Origin: Nocardia vaccinii NBRC 15922
GTDB lineage: Bacteria > Actinomycetota > Actinomycetes > Mycobacteriales > Mycobacteriaceae
DNA: 64,000 nucleotides
Assembly (NCBI RefSeq): GCF_001613305.1
Contig: NZ_BDCC01000015.1
Span: 1-64,000 of the forward strand
Reading direction: 5' to 3'
The position numbers and the translations under genes were made by a program. Positions 36,441 through 44,937 of this stretch are shown piece after piece; position 1 is the stretch's first letter, and each line of letters begins with the position of its first letter. Under the pieces are notes generated by a model. That model saw nothing but the letters and a program-made list of their open reading frames with translations. It had not been told where the DNA came from and searched no databases.

Positions 36441-37256
36441 ATGACGAACAACCGAGTCAGCCCTGAGCCCGCCCCCACGGGTAACCCGACCACCGAGGAT
36501 CCCGCCGACCCCGGCGACGAGCCTTCGTCCGGCGACGACCCGACAACGCCGCCAGACAACTCGGAACCGGCTCAGGATGTGAACCTGCCGATCGAGCCGA
36601 AAGGCACCGACACCACCACGGGGCGCCGGCCCGACACCGAAGCCCCGGTCCATCGCTGGCGCACCACGGTCTTGAAAGTCCTGCTACGTCGCATATCCCC
36701 GCGTCCGGGCGCCCTCGTCGTGAGCACCGCCCTGGCCGCAACCACAGTCGGCATGGCCGTGTTCGGGGTCCTGTGGCATGACCGAACGACCGACCTGAAC
36801 GAGATCCGTGCTCAGCAGGCCGACGATGCGAAAGCCGAGGATATCGCCAGCAAATACGCCGTCGGAGCGTCCAACTTCGACTACCGCGACCTCAGCGGAT
36901 GGAAGAATGCGCTGAAAACCGGCGTCACCGACCAACTCGAACCGAAGTTCGATTCAGCCATCACCGTCCTCGAACCTCTGCTGCGACAACTGCAATGGGT
37001 ATCCACCGCCAAACCTATCGCGGCCACGGTCTCCAACCGTGAGAACCACCTGTACACCGTCCAGGTGTTCGTGGACATGAAGTCCACCAGCACACAATTC
37101 CCTGATGGAATGTCATCGACGGCCACCTACAGCGTCACCATCGACCCCAAGGCTCAATGGTCGATCACCGACGTCGGCGGAATAGGCGCCGGCCTCGCGA
37201 CAGACAAACCGACACCATCCGCACCGGTCCCCCGGGGCGCCCTCCCCGGCAACTAG
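36441..37256 (+). CDS. Mce-associated membrane protein
   Basis: A 271-residue single-pass protein. Residues 1-75 are acidic and proline-rich, then one membrane segment (ALVVSTALAATTVGMAVFGVL) and an extracellular NTF2-like domain (KYAVGASNFDYRDLSGWKNALKTGVTDQL ... VQVFVDMKSTSTQF). This is the layout of Mas proteins that stabilise Mce complexes. It follows mceF by 35 bases with a ribosome site (GAAGGA) and ends the operon. Confidence 0.88.
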   Translation: MTNNRVSPEPAPTGNPTTEDPADPGDEPSSGDDPTTPPDNSEPAQDVNLPIEPKGTDTTTGRRPDTEAPVHRWRTTVLKVLLRRISPRPGALVVSTALAATTVGMAVFGVLWHDRTTDLNEIRAQQADDAKAEDIASKYAVGASNFDYRDLSGWKNALKTGVTDQLEPKFDSAITVLEPLLRQLQWVSTAKPIAATVSNRENHLYTVQVFVDMKSTSTQFPDGMSSTATYSVTIDPKAQWSITDVGGIGAGLATDKPTPSAPVPRGALPGN

Positions 37257-37356
37257 CGCGCCGAACCACCGGGAGCGCCGATTCAGCCGCGTTGGCCGCC
37301 GCGCGCTGCTGACGCACCACCGGTGCTTGAACGCCGAAATTTCCGCTCGGAGGATG

Positions 37357-37530
37357 CATCACCGCGCCGAAGGCTTACCCCGACGAATTCCGTCGTGACG
37401 TCGTGGCGGTCGCCCGCAAGGGCCAGGCGCCGTTGACACAGATCACGAGGGATTTCGGATCTCGGAAAGTTGCCTGGCGAACTGGCTGAAGAAAGCCGAC
37501 ATCGAGGACGGCAGTCCCGGTTGTCGGGGA
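37357..37530 (+). pseudogene. IS3-type transposase OrfA remnant
   Basis: The plus strand reads TAPKAYPDEFRRDVVAVARK, GQAPLTQITRDFG, then after a frameshift ISESCLANWLKKADIEDGSPG. This is the N-terminal helix-turn-helix of an IS3-family OrfA. Nothing of the DDE subunit follows. Bases 37257-37356 and 37531-37542 hold nothing else. Confidence 0.7.
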
Positions 37531-37542
37531 GCTTGCCTGATA

Positions 37543-38001
37543 TCACTTGCTGCGCGTCAGCGCCGCCACGCCGGTGACGACTGCTCCCACATTCATCAGT
37601 CCGGTCGCCCAATGCCCCACCGCGCGGGGGGAGCGCAGCGCGGACGCAAAGTGGTTGATCGCGAACAACGCCGAAGTGACGGTGTAGCCGCGGACGAGGC
37701 CACGTTTGACCTCCTCGTCGGCATTACGGGCACCCACGAGTCCAACGAGGGTGCCAAGGTTCCAGATCACGATTTCGCGCATCCATCCTGCCCCCGGCCC
37801 CCAACTCATCGTGGCAGCAACGGGTTTCGGGGCGGCGGCCATCACTGCGGCCGCACCGCCGAAACCGACGGCGAAGATCGACAACGCTTCGCCCGTTTGC
37901 GGTCGCACCAGATCACCGACCGACATCGTCGCGATCGGAGCGGCAAGATCCTCGGCGACCGCCGTGGTCGGTACAGCGGTCTTTCCGGTGTTCTTCGGCA
38001 T
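37543..38001 (-). CDS. Small membrane protein, hypothetical
   Basis: A 152-residue protein with three or four hydrophobic segments (LSIFAVGFGGAAAVMAAA, WNLGTLVGLVGA, AVGHWATGLMNVGAVVTGVAAL). I do not recognise the family. I place the start at ATG 38001; a TTG at 38034 would overlap the upstream reductase stop. It is co-transcribed with the deazaflavin-type reductase behind the operator at 38588, so it belongs to the mce-linked TetR regulon. Confidence 0.65.
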   Translation of the reverse strand: MPKNTGKTAVPTTAVAEDLAAPIATMSVGDLVRPQTGEALSIFAVGFGGAAAVMAAAPKPVAATMSWGPGAGWMREIVIWNLGTLVGLVGARNADEEVKRGLVRGYTVTSALFAINHFASALRSPRAVGHWATGLMNVGAVVTGVAALTRSK

Positions 38002-38030
38002 TGGATTCTGCTTTCGGTCGATGGAACGAT

Positions 38031-38459
38031 TCAACGGAGGAGGGCGGCAGCATCGGTGTGCGCGACGGGCACCGCGTCATCGCTGTCGAGCATCAGGCAG
38101 TAGCGAGTGCCGAATGCCTTGTACGGGGCGGTGACAAGGTCGGGAATCCACCGATAGCCCTCACTGACGTCGACCAACCGAGGGTTGACGTACAAGTGGC
38201 CTGTGCCTCCGTGCCATATCTGCGCACCGCCCGCCGCGAGGACATTTTGCACCCAGTTGCGTTGGTGGCCGTAGGTCATCGCAATGACCGCCTTCCCGGC
38301 GTCGGTGCCATAGGCCTGAACGGGAACGGGGTACACCTCCGCGGTCTCGCACTGGCGCACCACCACGATCGCGTAAGGCGGAACAGCCCACGAGAAGGTG
38401 CGGAACACCGGGTTGAACAGAATCCGGTTGAGGTCGGCAACGATTTGAGGTAGCGCCAT
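38031..38459 (-). CDS. Nitroreductase/deazaflavin-dependent oxidoreductase family protein
   Basis: A 142-residue protein of the Ddn-like split-barrel family. Visible features are the N-terminal amphipathic stretch (ILFNPVFRTFSWAVPPYAIVVV), the cofactor region (AVIAMTYGHQRNWVQNVLAAGGAQI) and a final strand region. The family uses F420 or flavin to reduce quinones or other lipophilic compounds. The start at ATG 38459 removes an unlikely upstream extension. It is the first gene behind a TTGACG-N17-TACCGT promoter. Confidence 0.75.
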   Translation of the reverse strand: MALPQIVADLNRILFNPVFRTFSWAVPPYAIVVVRQCETAEVYPVPVQAYGTDAGKAVIAMTYGHQRNWVQNVLAAGGAQIWHGGTGHLYVNPRLVDVSEGYRWIPDLVTAPYKAFGTRYCLMLDSDDAVPVAHTDAAALLR

Positions 38460-38587
38460 GATTGTCCTTCGACACGCACAGTGGTGAAAGCGGTTCCGGC
38501 TCCCGGGTCGGACGTCCTCGGAAGAGTGCGCACCCGGATCGAACCCGACAACTACCTTGCTGCCGGAATCACCCTCCTCCATTTACC

Positions 38588-38622
38588 CTACTTACGGTAG
38601 AAAAATTACCGGAGGACGTCAA
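38588..38622 (-). promoter_or_regulatory. Promoter and TetR-type operator of the deazaflavin-type reductase operon
   Basis: On the minus strand TTGACG (38622-38617), 17 bases, TACCGT (38599-38594). The -10 box lies inside the palindrome CTACTTACGGTAG (plus-strand 38588-38600), one of four copies of the same operator. Confidence 0.65.
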
Positions 38623-38697
38623 CCCGACAGGCCACCAGAACCTGGGACGAGATACCACGCCGGTAATGCGACCGTCACCGCGTAGAGGAAGGGCCGG

Positions 38698-39291
38698 TCA
38701 GGACGCCGCATCGAGGGCGGCCAGCGCCATAGCTGTGACCTGCTCGGCGAAGACTCCGCGCGGCGCCCGGTCGTGCTCGAGACTCCACTGTTCGAGAGCG
38801 CCGAAGATCATCGCCAGCACCCCGACGACACTGACGTCTGCCAGAGGGCCGTCGAGCCCGACCACCGCCTTGGCGACGGGAGCGAGCATTGTGAACAGAG
38901 GCTGGTCGACCAGGCTCCGACTGCCCGGACGCGCGCCGACGACCAGAAACCGATAGACCGCGGTATCGCGTTCGACGACTTCAGCAAACGCGTCGACCGC
39001 GGTTCGCAGCCGTTCGGCGAGACTCCCGGTCGAGGCGATGATGGTGGCGAGGGGCTTCTGGAATACGTGGACACTCAAGGCCATCGAGAAGTCCGCCTTG
39101 GACCCGCACAGATCGTAGACGACCGGTTTGCTGACGCCGGCCGCAGCAGCGATGTCGTTCATCGACACACCGGGCCCTTTGTCGCGGATCACAACTACGG
39201 CCGTGTCGAGAAGCTTTTCGCGCTGCCGCTCGCGCTCCTGCTCCGACTTGTACGGTCGCCCACGTCGCGGAGCGGAGTTCGGCCAGCTCAT
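38698..39291 (-). CDS. TetR-family repressor of the mce-1 regulon (predicted)
   Basis: A 197-residue TetR regulator. After a basic start (RRGRPYKSEQERERQREKLL) comes the helix-turn-helix SMNDIAAAAGVSKPVVYDLCGSKADF. The remaining helices form a ligand pocket. I start it at ATG 39291 (GGTGA upstream); ATG 39306 is an alternative. The gene is divergent from the MBL hydrolase gene, with the palindrome CCTACTCTCGGTAGG between them. Because the same palindrome is at the mce operon, the reductase operon and the di-iron gene, this protein most likely controls all four. Confidence 0.88.
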   Translation of the reverse strand: MSWPNSAPRRGRPYKSEQERERQREKLLDTAVVVIRDKGPGVSMNDIAAAAGVSKPVVYDLCGSKADFSMALSVHVFQKPLATIIASTGSLAERLRTAVDAFAEVVERDTAVYRFLVVGARPGSRSLVDQPLFTMLAPVAKAVVGLDGPLADVSVVGVLAMIFGALEQWSLEHDRAPRGVFAEQVTAMALAALDAAS

Positions 39292-39360
39292 GATGTCACC
39301 GATCATAAAGGCGCTCCGTCTCCACTGTTCGACGGCACCGCTGAACTCTGTGTTTCGCGC

Positions 39361-39397
39361 TTGACTCTCCACCCGCAATTGACCTACTCTCGGTAGG
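39361..39397 (+). promoter_or_regulatory. Promoter of the MBL hydrolase operon with TetR operator
   Basis: TTGACT (39361-39366), 18 bases, TACTCT (39385-39390). The 15-base palindrome CCTACTCTCGGTAGG (39383-39397) covers the -10 box and is the most symmetrical of the four copies. It also lies about 90 bases before the TetR start on the other strand, so autoregulation is likely. Confidence 0.65.
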
Positions 39398-39425
39398 AAA
39401 TACACCTCTTCGTAAATGGGAACCG

Positions 39426-40472
39426 ATGACCGCACATACGCAATCGAGCCTGCACGGAGAAACGGCCCGCTACGAGGGCGGTATCCACCAGGTTGCCGAC
39501 GGATGCCTGGCCTACCTGCAACCCAACGGCGGGCTAGGAGAATCCAACGTCGGGTTGATCATTGGCGACGATGCCACGCTGGTCATCGACACCTGCTGGG
39601 ACCAGAACCAAGCAAGACGGATGCTCGATGCCGCAGCGCCATGGATCGCCGGCAAGCCGATCACCACAGTGATCAACACTCACAGCAACGGCGACCACTG
39701 GTGGGGCAACGCGGCGATGCCGCCGGACGCCACAATCATCACCTCCGACGCTTCCCGCGCCGCAATGGGCCGGGAGAACCGGCTCGCGATCGCCGCGTTC
39801 ACCACCGCCCTCGACATCGGAGCAAAGCTCCCGCTCCCCCACCCTCTCCGCCGATCGCTGCAGGTCGCCCGGACCGAATTCGCACCGTTCGACTTCTGGG
39901 GTATACGCATCCGCTATCCGAACCGGACCTTCACCGGCGCGATGACACTGACCGTCGGCGACCACACGCTCGATCTGGTCGAAGTCGGTCCCGCACACAC
40001 CCCGGGTGACCTGATGGTGTTCGACCGGGAACGCAGGGTCGTGTACGCCGGCGACATCCTGTTCATCGGCCAGACCCCGGTCATGTGGGATGGGCCGGCC
40101 GACAACTGGATCGCAGCATTACAGATGATCATCGACTTCGAACCCGCTGCGATCGTACCCGGCCACGGCCCGCTCGCCAGTATCGACCAGGTCGGCGAGC
40201 TGCTGTCGTATTTCCAGTGGATGGATTCGGTCGCGACCGCCATGTCCGCCGCCGGGATCCCCCCGAAGGTCGCCACCTTGAACATGCTCAACTCCCGCAA
40301 CTTCACCAGCAGCCCCTGGGCGAACTGGGGACGGCCGGAGCTGCTGTTCGCGGGAGTTCAGGCCACCTACCGCCAACGCGCCCGCGAGCATCGGGAAGTC
40401 AGTCAACTCCAGATGCTCGCCACCATGCGCGGCATCCAGTCCATCGCCGACACGATCGGCACCAACCGATGA
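39426..40472 (+). CDS. MBL-fold metallohydrolase (HxNxDH type)
   Basis: A 348-residue metallo-beta-lactamase-fold protein. The metal motif is THSNGDHWWGN, in which the usual second His is Asn; this variant is common in a subgroup of MBL hydrolases. Further ligands are in VGPAHTPGDLMV, YAGDILFIG and VPGHGPLAS. It overlaps the FAH-family gene by four bases, so both act in one pathway. A role in opening an ester or thioester ring product is possible, but the substrate is unknown. Confidence 0.88.
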   Translation: MTAHTQSSLHGETARYEGGIHQVADGCLAYLQPNGGLGESNVGLIIGDDATLVIDTCWDQNQARRMLDAAAPWIAGKPITTVINTHSNGDHWWGNAAMPPDATIITSDASRAAMGRENRLAIAAFTTALDIGAKLPLPHPLRRSLQVARTEFAPFDFWGIRIRYPNRTFTGAMTLTVGDHTLDLVEVGPAHTPGDLMVFDRERRVVYAGDILFIGQTPVMWDGPADNWIAALQMIIDFEPAAIVPGHGPLASIDQVGELLSYFQWMDSVATAMSAAGIPPKVATLNMLNSRNFTSSPWANWGRPELLFAGVQATYRQRAREHREVSQLQMLATMRGIQSIADTIGTNR

Positions 40473-41575
40473 AACTGGCCAGCTTCCACAACGGAAGCCA
40501 CGTGGCCCTCGGCGAGGTCCGCGACGACACCATCACCGAAATTCGCATCGAAACATCCGACGGCATGGTCGTCAACAGCATGCAGTCCTACCTCGAGACC
40601 TTGCCACTCAGCCGCGAATTGGTCGAAGAACAACACAGGCACGACACCCGCGACGGTACGCCGTTGCGCGATGCAACACTGCTGAGCCCGATCCCGCACC
40701 CACCGATGCTGCTTGACTGCAGCGTGGCGCCACGGCACCTACGACAGGCCGCGGTGACTCTGCTGTCACGGTCGATGCCGAGACCGATCGCCGTCCTCGC
40801 CGGCCCGCTGATCAGGCCGACCGTCAGCTGGGCGCTGGCCCGGCAGGCCCACGGGCGAGTGCTCTACTACAAAGCCCGCACAACCAGCGTCGTCGGCGAC
40901 TCGGCGGTGATTCCATGGCCTGCCTACACCGCATACCTCGACATCGAGCCCGAACTGGCCGTCGTAGTAGGTGAGGTGCCACTCGGAACACCGCCGTCGC
41001 TGGTCGCCGAACGGATCGCCGGATACACCATCTTCAACGACGTCTCCGCCCGCGATGTGCAACTGCGTGAGATGATCGGCGGTGGACCGGCCGCATCCAA
41101 AGACATGGACAACGGCAACGTGCTCGGGCCCTGGCTGGTCACCGCCGACGAATTCGGCGACCCACTCGACCACCCGGTACACGTCACGACCGACCGCGGA
41201 CGAGCCTGGCACGGCACCACCGCCGACTATTCCCACGATCCAATCACCGTTATAGCCGAACTCGCCGAGCGCCAGCACCTTTCGGCGGGAACGGTCATCG
41301 GGATGGGCACCGTCGCCGATACCTGCGGACTCGAACGCGACGAATGGATAGAACCCGGCGAACACATCGCCATCACCATTGACGGTATCGGCACCCTGCA
41401 CCAGCAGATCGGAATACCCGCACAACCACCTACGTCCCCCTGGGCATCGCGGCACCTACAGCCGACACCGCCGCAGCACAACACCACGATGTCGGCACGG
41501 CAATCCATCACCCGGTCAGGGTTACGCACCCTTCGAACTTCGACGCCGATCACCCGTCACAATCCCGCAGATTAA
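40469..41575 (+). CDS. Fumarylacetoacetate hydrolase (FAH) family protein
   Basis: A 368-residue FAH-fold enzyme starting at ATG 40469. The C-terminal catalytic domain shows AYLDIEPELAVVVGEV (metal-binding Glu residues), YTIFNDVSARDVQLRE and KDMDNGNVLGPWLVTADE, the usual order. A tail after about residue 325 is low-complexity. Family members cleave carbon-carbon bonds of acylpyruvates or hydrate dienoates during ring degradation. Its coupling with the MBL gene and the presence of an Mce importer in the same regulon suggest catabolism of an imported ring compound. Confidence 0.88.
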   Translation: MKLASFHNGSHVALGEVRDDTITEIRIETSDGMVVNSMQSYLETLPLSRELVEEQHRHDTRDGTPLRDATLLSPIPHPPMLLDCSVAPRHLRQAAVTLLSRSMPRPIAVLAGPLIRPTVSWALARQAHGRVLYYKARTTSVVGDSAVIPWPAYTAYLDIEPELAVVVGEVPLGTPPSLVAERIAGYTIFNDVSARDVQLREMIGGGPAASKDMDNGNVLGPWLVTADEFGDPLDHPVHVTTDRGRAWHGTTADYSHDPITVIAELAERQHLSAGTVIGMGTVADTCGLERDEWIEPGEHIAITIDGIGTLHQQIGIPAQPPTSPWASRHLQPTPPQHNTTMSARQSITRSGLRTLRTSTPITRHNPAD

Positions 41576-41577
41576 CC

Positions 41578-41590
41578 CTACCCTCGGTTG
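41578..41590 (+). promoter_or_regulatory. Fourth copy of the CTAC-type operator
   Basis: CTACCCTCGGTTG, inside ACCCTACCCTCGGTTGG, directly after the FAH stop and 28 bases before the di-iron gene. It differs from the consensus at one arm base. TACCCT could serve as a -10 box; the -35 (GTCACA 17 bases upstream) is weak. Confidence 0.55.
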
Positions 41591-41617
41591 GTAAATAATC
41601 TCGACAGGAGGATCGCC

Positions 41618-42544
41618 ATTTTCCCGCATCCTACGGCCGCGTCGCCGGAACCAGCGCCCCGAATCGACACCACCTCGACGCGACTGCTGAACTCCTCGGC
41701 CGAGCACTCCTACGATCCCGACGTCGACATCGACTGGGCAGCACCACTCGACCCGGGGTCTGTTTATCAACTGCCGCACCGCAATTCGCTGTACGGGACG
41801 GCCCTGTGGGACGCACTCACGCCCGAGCAGCGCAACGAACTGGGCAAACACGAACTGGTCGGGATCTCCTCGCTCGGGATCTACGCCGAGATCGCACTCA
41901 TGCACCAACTGCTGCGCGTTGCCACCGAAGGTGACCCGATCTCACCGGCAGCGCAGTACGCGCTGACCGAGGTGGCCGACGAATGTCGGCATTCGATCAT
42001 GTTCGGCAAGGCCATCCGTCACGCAGGACTCGAAGTCTACCGGCGCCCCCGGCTCGCGCTGCGGATCGGCCTGGCCGCCGCCACGTTGTTGCCACTGGGG
42101 CCTGCCGTGTACGGCAGCTTGCTGCTGGTGGAAGAACTGCTCGATCAGATGCAGCGCGAAAGCATGGCTTCCGATCAAGTGCAGCCCTATGTTCGCACCG
42201 TAAACCGTATCCACGTCATCGAAGAAGCTCGTCACATCAGCTTCGCCCGCCAACTGTTCAAACAAGCCGTCTCCGAATCCGGTCCCCGCACCTTGGCGGC
42301 GAGCCGGGTCACCTTGGCGGCGGCGGCCTTGGCGTACTCCCGTCTGTTCGTCGACCCACGCGTATACCGCAGCGTCGGCCTCCAACCGCTCCAGGCGTGG
42401 CGGATCGCAGTCAACAACCCACACCATCAACAGTCACTGCAATGGATGGCGCGGCGGCTGGTCGCCTTCTTCGAGGAGCAGAGCATGATCCGCGGACCGT
42501 TGACCACCAGGATCTGGCGCCGATCCCATTTGTGGCAGGGATGA
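41618..42544 (+). CDS. AurF-like di-iron oxygenase family protein
   Basis: A protein of about 308 residues with the helical ferritin-like di-iron fold. Iron ligands are expected in TEVADECRHSIMFG (ExxRH) and HVIEEARHISFARQ (EExRH), with other Glu residues in HELVGISSLGIYAEIALMH. The family includes N-oxygenase AurF and many uncharacterised metal-dependent hydrolases. The ribosome site AGGAGG at 41606-41611 is six bases before an ATT codon at 41618. No ATG, GTG or TTG is nearby downstream, and the TTG at 41588 lies inside the operator, so ATT seems to be the start. It overlaps the DUF4873 gene by four bases. Confidence 0.82.
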   Translation: MFPHPTAASPEPAPRIDTTSTRLLNSSAEHSYDPDVDIDWAAPLDPGSVYQLPHRNSLYGTALWDALTPEQRNELGKHELVGISSLGIYAEIALMHQLLRVATEGDPISPAAQYALTEVADECRHSIMFGKAIRHAGLEVYRRPRLALRIGLAAATLLPLGPAVYGSLLLVEELLDQMQRESMASDQVQPYVRTVNRIHVIEEARHISFARQLFKQAVSESGPRTLAASRVTLAAAALAYSRLFVDPRVYRSVGLQPLQAWRIAVNNPHHQQSLQWMARRLVAFFEEQSMIRGPLTTRIWRRSHLWQG

Positions 42545-43011
42545 ACCACCCGTGCCCTCATATCGGCCCCGCCATCTCACGTTGGCATCGCCACGTCTCC
42601 TCGAAGAGCCGTGCTCGCGACAAACGCGGGCGGAAACTTGTGCGCAAGGGGAACTCTGTAGTGACGGCTGGGACAGATCCGCACGCGAACGACGGCTACT
42701 GCGTGTCGGCTGTCGTGGTAATCCGAGATCGCGAAATCCCAGTTCGCGTTAGATTGAGCGGCCGCTATGAACCGATCGACGGTGTCTACCGCTGGTACGG
42801 CCGCATCGGCCCGAACGCCACGCTGACCGAAGCCGTAGGCGCCGAGGGCCGTGTGTACGCCCGGATCCGGACACCGTACAGAGAGTGTGATGCGGTGATC
42901 GGCGAAGTCGACCTGTGGGGACGATTCAGAATCACCGGCAGGAGCACGCCCCCGTATCCCGTACCAACCCACCTCGGCGAAATCGAGAGGACAAAGGAAA
43001 TACAACAATGA
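42541..43011 (+). CDS. DUF4873-domain protein
   Basis: A 156-residue protein matching the DUF4873 pattern: DGYCVSAVVVIRDREIPVRV, LSGRYEPIDGVYRWYGRIG, RTPYRECDAVIGEVDLWGRFRITG. In actinomycetes this domain is often fused or adjacent to flavin monooxygenases and may bind substrate; no catalytic role is known to me. ATG 42541 overlaps the di-iron gene stop (ATGA). A GTG at 42661, after AAGGGGAACTC, could be the true start and would remove a basic leader. Confidence 0.75.
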   Translation: MNHPCPHIGPAISRWHRHVSSKSRARDKRGRKLVRKGNSVVTAGTDPHANDGYCVSAVVVIRDREIPVRVRLSGRYEPIDGVYRWYGRIGPNATLTEAVGAEGRVYARIRTPYRECDAVIGEVDLWGRFRITGRSTPPYPVPTHLGEIERTKEIQQ

Positions 43012-43129
43012 GTCGTATTCAGGATCTGGCACAATACAGTGGCTCAACAGGATTCGTGTCCGAATTTTCGTGAATCAGCCGGTCGGGTTACTCACCGACT
43101 CAACAGACCTCCGATTCTTCTGACTGTCA

Positions 43130-43660
43130 AGCGGCAGCATAATTTTGAGGTTCAAGGACCGGGTCGCCGAATTCTTTCGCCGGGTCGTAGGGCTGGTGGA
43201 TTTGCAGGCAGTGGTAGAGCTGACCGAGCATCTTGTTGAACAGGTGCCGGATCGCGGGTGCGTGGTGATCACCGTGGTCGCAACGGCGCCGGTAGTGCTG
43301 TTGGCCGGGCCCGGGAAAGAACGACCATGGTGGTGCCCCAGACCCATCCGACAGCCGCCAGGCGGTCGTTCTTGATCCGCCGATGGCTGATGGAGATGGT
43401 CTTGCCGGAGGCTCTGGTGACCGGGGCGGATCCGGCGTATGCCTTCAGCGCGCGGGCGTTGGCGAATCGCTTTCGGTCGTCACCGATCTCGGCGAGCATG
43501 CGGAAGCCAGTGAGGTCGGCCAGGCCCGGAAAACTGGTAATGACGGCGTAGTCGGGATGCTTGCGGAATTCCTTCGCCGCGGCGTGAAACTCATCGAGCG
43601 CCTCGATCTGTGCGCCAGGGCTACGGCGCGGCGGCGAAACCGGTCGAAGAACTGGCCCCG
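43130..43660 (-). pseudogene. IS110-family transposase, C-terminal remnant
   Basis: The minus strand encodes HPDYAVITSFPGLADLTGFR, MLAEIGDDRKRFANARALKA, YAGSAPVTRASGKTISISHR and NDRLAAVGWVWG, the C-terminal (transposase_20) domain of IS110 elements with the conserved Ser of ASGK. A frameshift near 43320 leads to HLFNKMLGQLYHCLQ-like sequence. The N-terminal DEDD domain is absent. The flanking bases 43012-43129 and 43661-43774 contain nothing supportable. Confidence 0.75.
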
Positions 43661-43774
43661 CATCGGAACTCTTCTTAATACCCACTCGGACCGAATCGCA
43701 TTTGTGCGATGAACGGCTCGATATCACCGACTCAACTTTGCGTGGCGAACTTGTGCCAGTTCATTTCCGGCGCT

Positions 43775-44196
43775 GGAATTCTTTTCCGGCTCGGCAGCCG
43801 CCATCGACGAGGATGTCCACACCGGGTTGACCAATGCGTCGCCCTGCCCGGCGCGCGAGGAATGCCTGTGCGACGTGGACTGCGCCTGTGCCGTTGATGC
43901 GCGCGATCTGTTGAGCCGAGCCCATCTGGGGACTGATGCCGGCCGTGTGTACGACTGCTCGGACGTGGCGGCCCCGGTCTCGGCGCCGTCGAGGAGACGC
44001 TCGACGGAGTTGCGGTCGGTGACGTCGCAGATGGTGCCGGATGCGTCGATTCCGCGTTCGGTCAGCTCGGCTACGCACCGATCGATGCGGGATCGGTCGA
44101 GGTCGGCGATACGACCCGGTGATCGCGGCCGAGAATCTCGGCGGGCGCAAGACCCATGCCTCCCGTACCTCCGGTGATGACTGCGGTCTGGGTCAT
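43775..44196 (-). pseudogene. Short-chain dehydrogenase, internally deleted and frameshifted
   Basis: Starts at ATG 44196 with MTQTAVITGGTGGMGLAPAE, the Rossmann TGxxxGxG motif, then DRSRIDRCVAELTERGIDAS and CDVTDRNSVERLLDG in other frames, AVVHTAGISPQMGSAQQ, and finally PGVDILVDGG, the normal C-terminal strand. The region with the YxxxK active site is missing. It overlaps the end of the SGNH hydrolase gene and was probably co-transcribed with it. Confidence 0.7.
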
Positions 44197-44846
44197 TGCG
44201 GACTTCCGTTCTCGCGGTCGGGCCCGAACGGTGCGAGCAGCGGTCGCAGGACCTCGCTCCACGCTCGATAGCCCGCGGGGCTCAGGTGAAGGTTGTCGAA
44301 CGTGTATTCCTTGCGCAGCGCACCGTTCTCGTCGGCGAAGGTCGGCCACAGGTCGACGTAGGTGCTTCCGGTTCGGTCCGCGATCTGTCGATATCGTTCG
44401 TTCAACGAGCGGATGCGGGAGGCGAAGTACGCACTGCGTGGTGTCATGCTGTTGACGAACAGAGCCGCGCCGGGTGCGGCGGCGCGGATTGTTTCCGCAG
44501 TGGTCTCGACCCGGCGGGCGATGCCGGCGGGGTCCTTGAGTCGCCGGGTGGTGTGCAGGTCATTGGTCCCGATCAGCAGAGATATCGCGGCCGGCCGATC
44601 GAAAGCTTCGCCGAGTCGGTCGAGGAGATCTTCGGTGGTGTCGCCGTCGATGCCGCGATTGAGGGTGTCGAGCTCAGGGAACAGTTCATCCCATCGGCCG
44701 CGCTGGGTGATGCTGTCGCCCAGGAATACGACCTGGTCGGGAGACGGCAGGGAGGTTCGGAACCCAGCGCGTCTACGTCGCGCGTTCGCGGCGACGAAGG
44801 GCCGTATGACGGGGACGACGGCGAGGTAGATGCGGTCGGTATTCAT
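44193..44846 (-). CDS. SGNH/GDSL-family hydrolase
   Basis: A 217-residue esterase-like protein. Block I is VVFLGDSITQRGRW (nucleophile Ser), block III GTNDL, block V DNLHLSPAGYRAW with the Asp-His pair. All catalytic residues are present. I start it at ATG 44846, which removes a poor upstream extension and leaves a 91-base gap to the divergent TetR gene. The second residue region (VVPVIRPFVAANARRRRAG) may form an amphipathic membrane-contact helix. The substrate is unknown. Confidence 0.88.
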   Translation of the reverse strand: MNTDRIYLAVVPVIRPFVAANARRRRAGFRTSLPSPDQVVFLGDSITQRGRWDELFPELDTLNRGIDGDTTEDLLDRLGEAFDRPAAISLLIGTNDLHTTRRLKDPAGIARRVETTAETIRAAAPGAALFVNSMTPRSAYFASRIRSLNERYRQIADRTGSTYVDLWPTFADENGALRKEYTFDNLHLSPAGYRAWSEVLRPLLAPFGPDRENGSPQ

Positions 44847-44937
44847 CGATTCTGCTCCGTCGCCATGCTCCAGCTCAATTTCAAGAGCGAATGTCACGTT
44901 ACTCGGGGAGCGTAGCGGCCTGGAATATATTGGGCAA

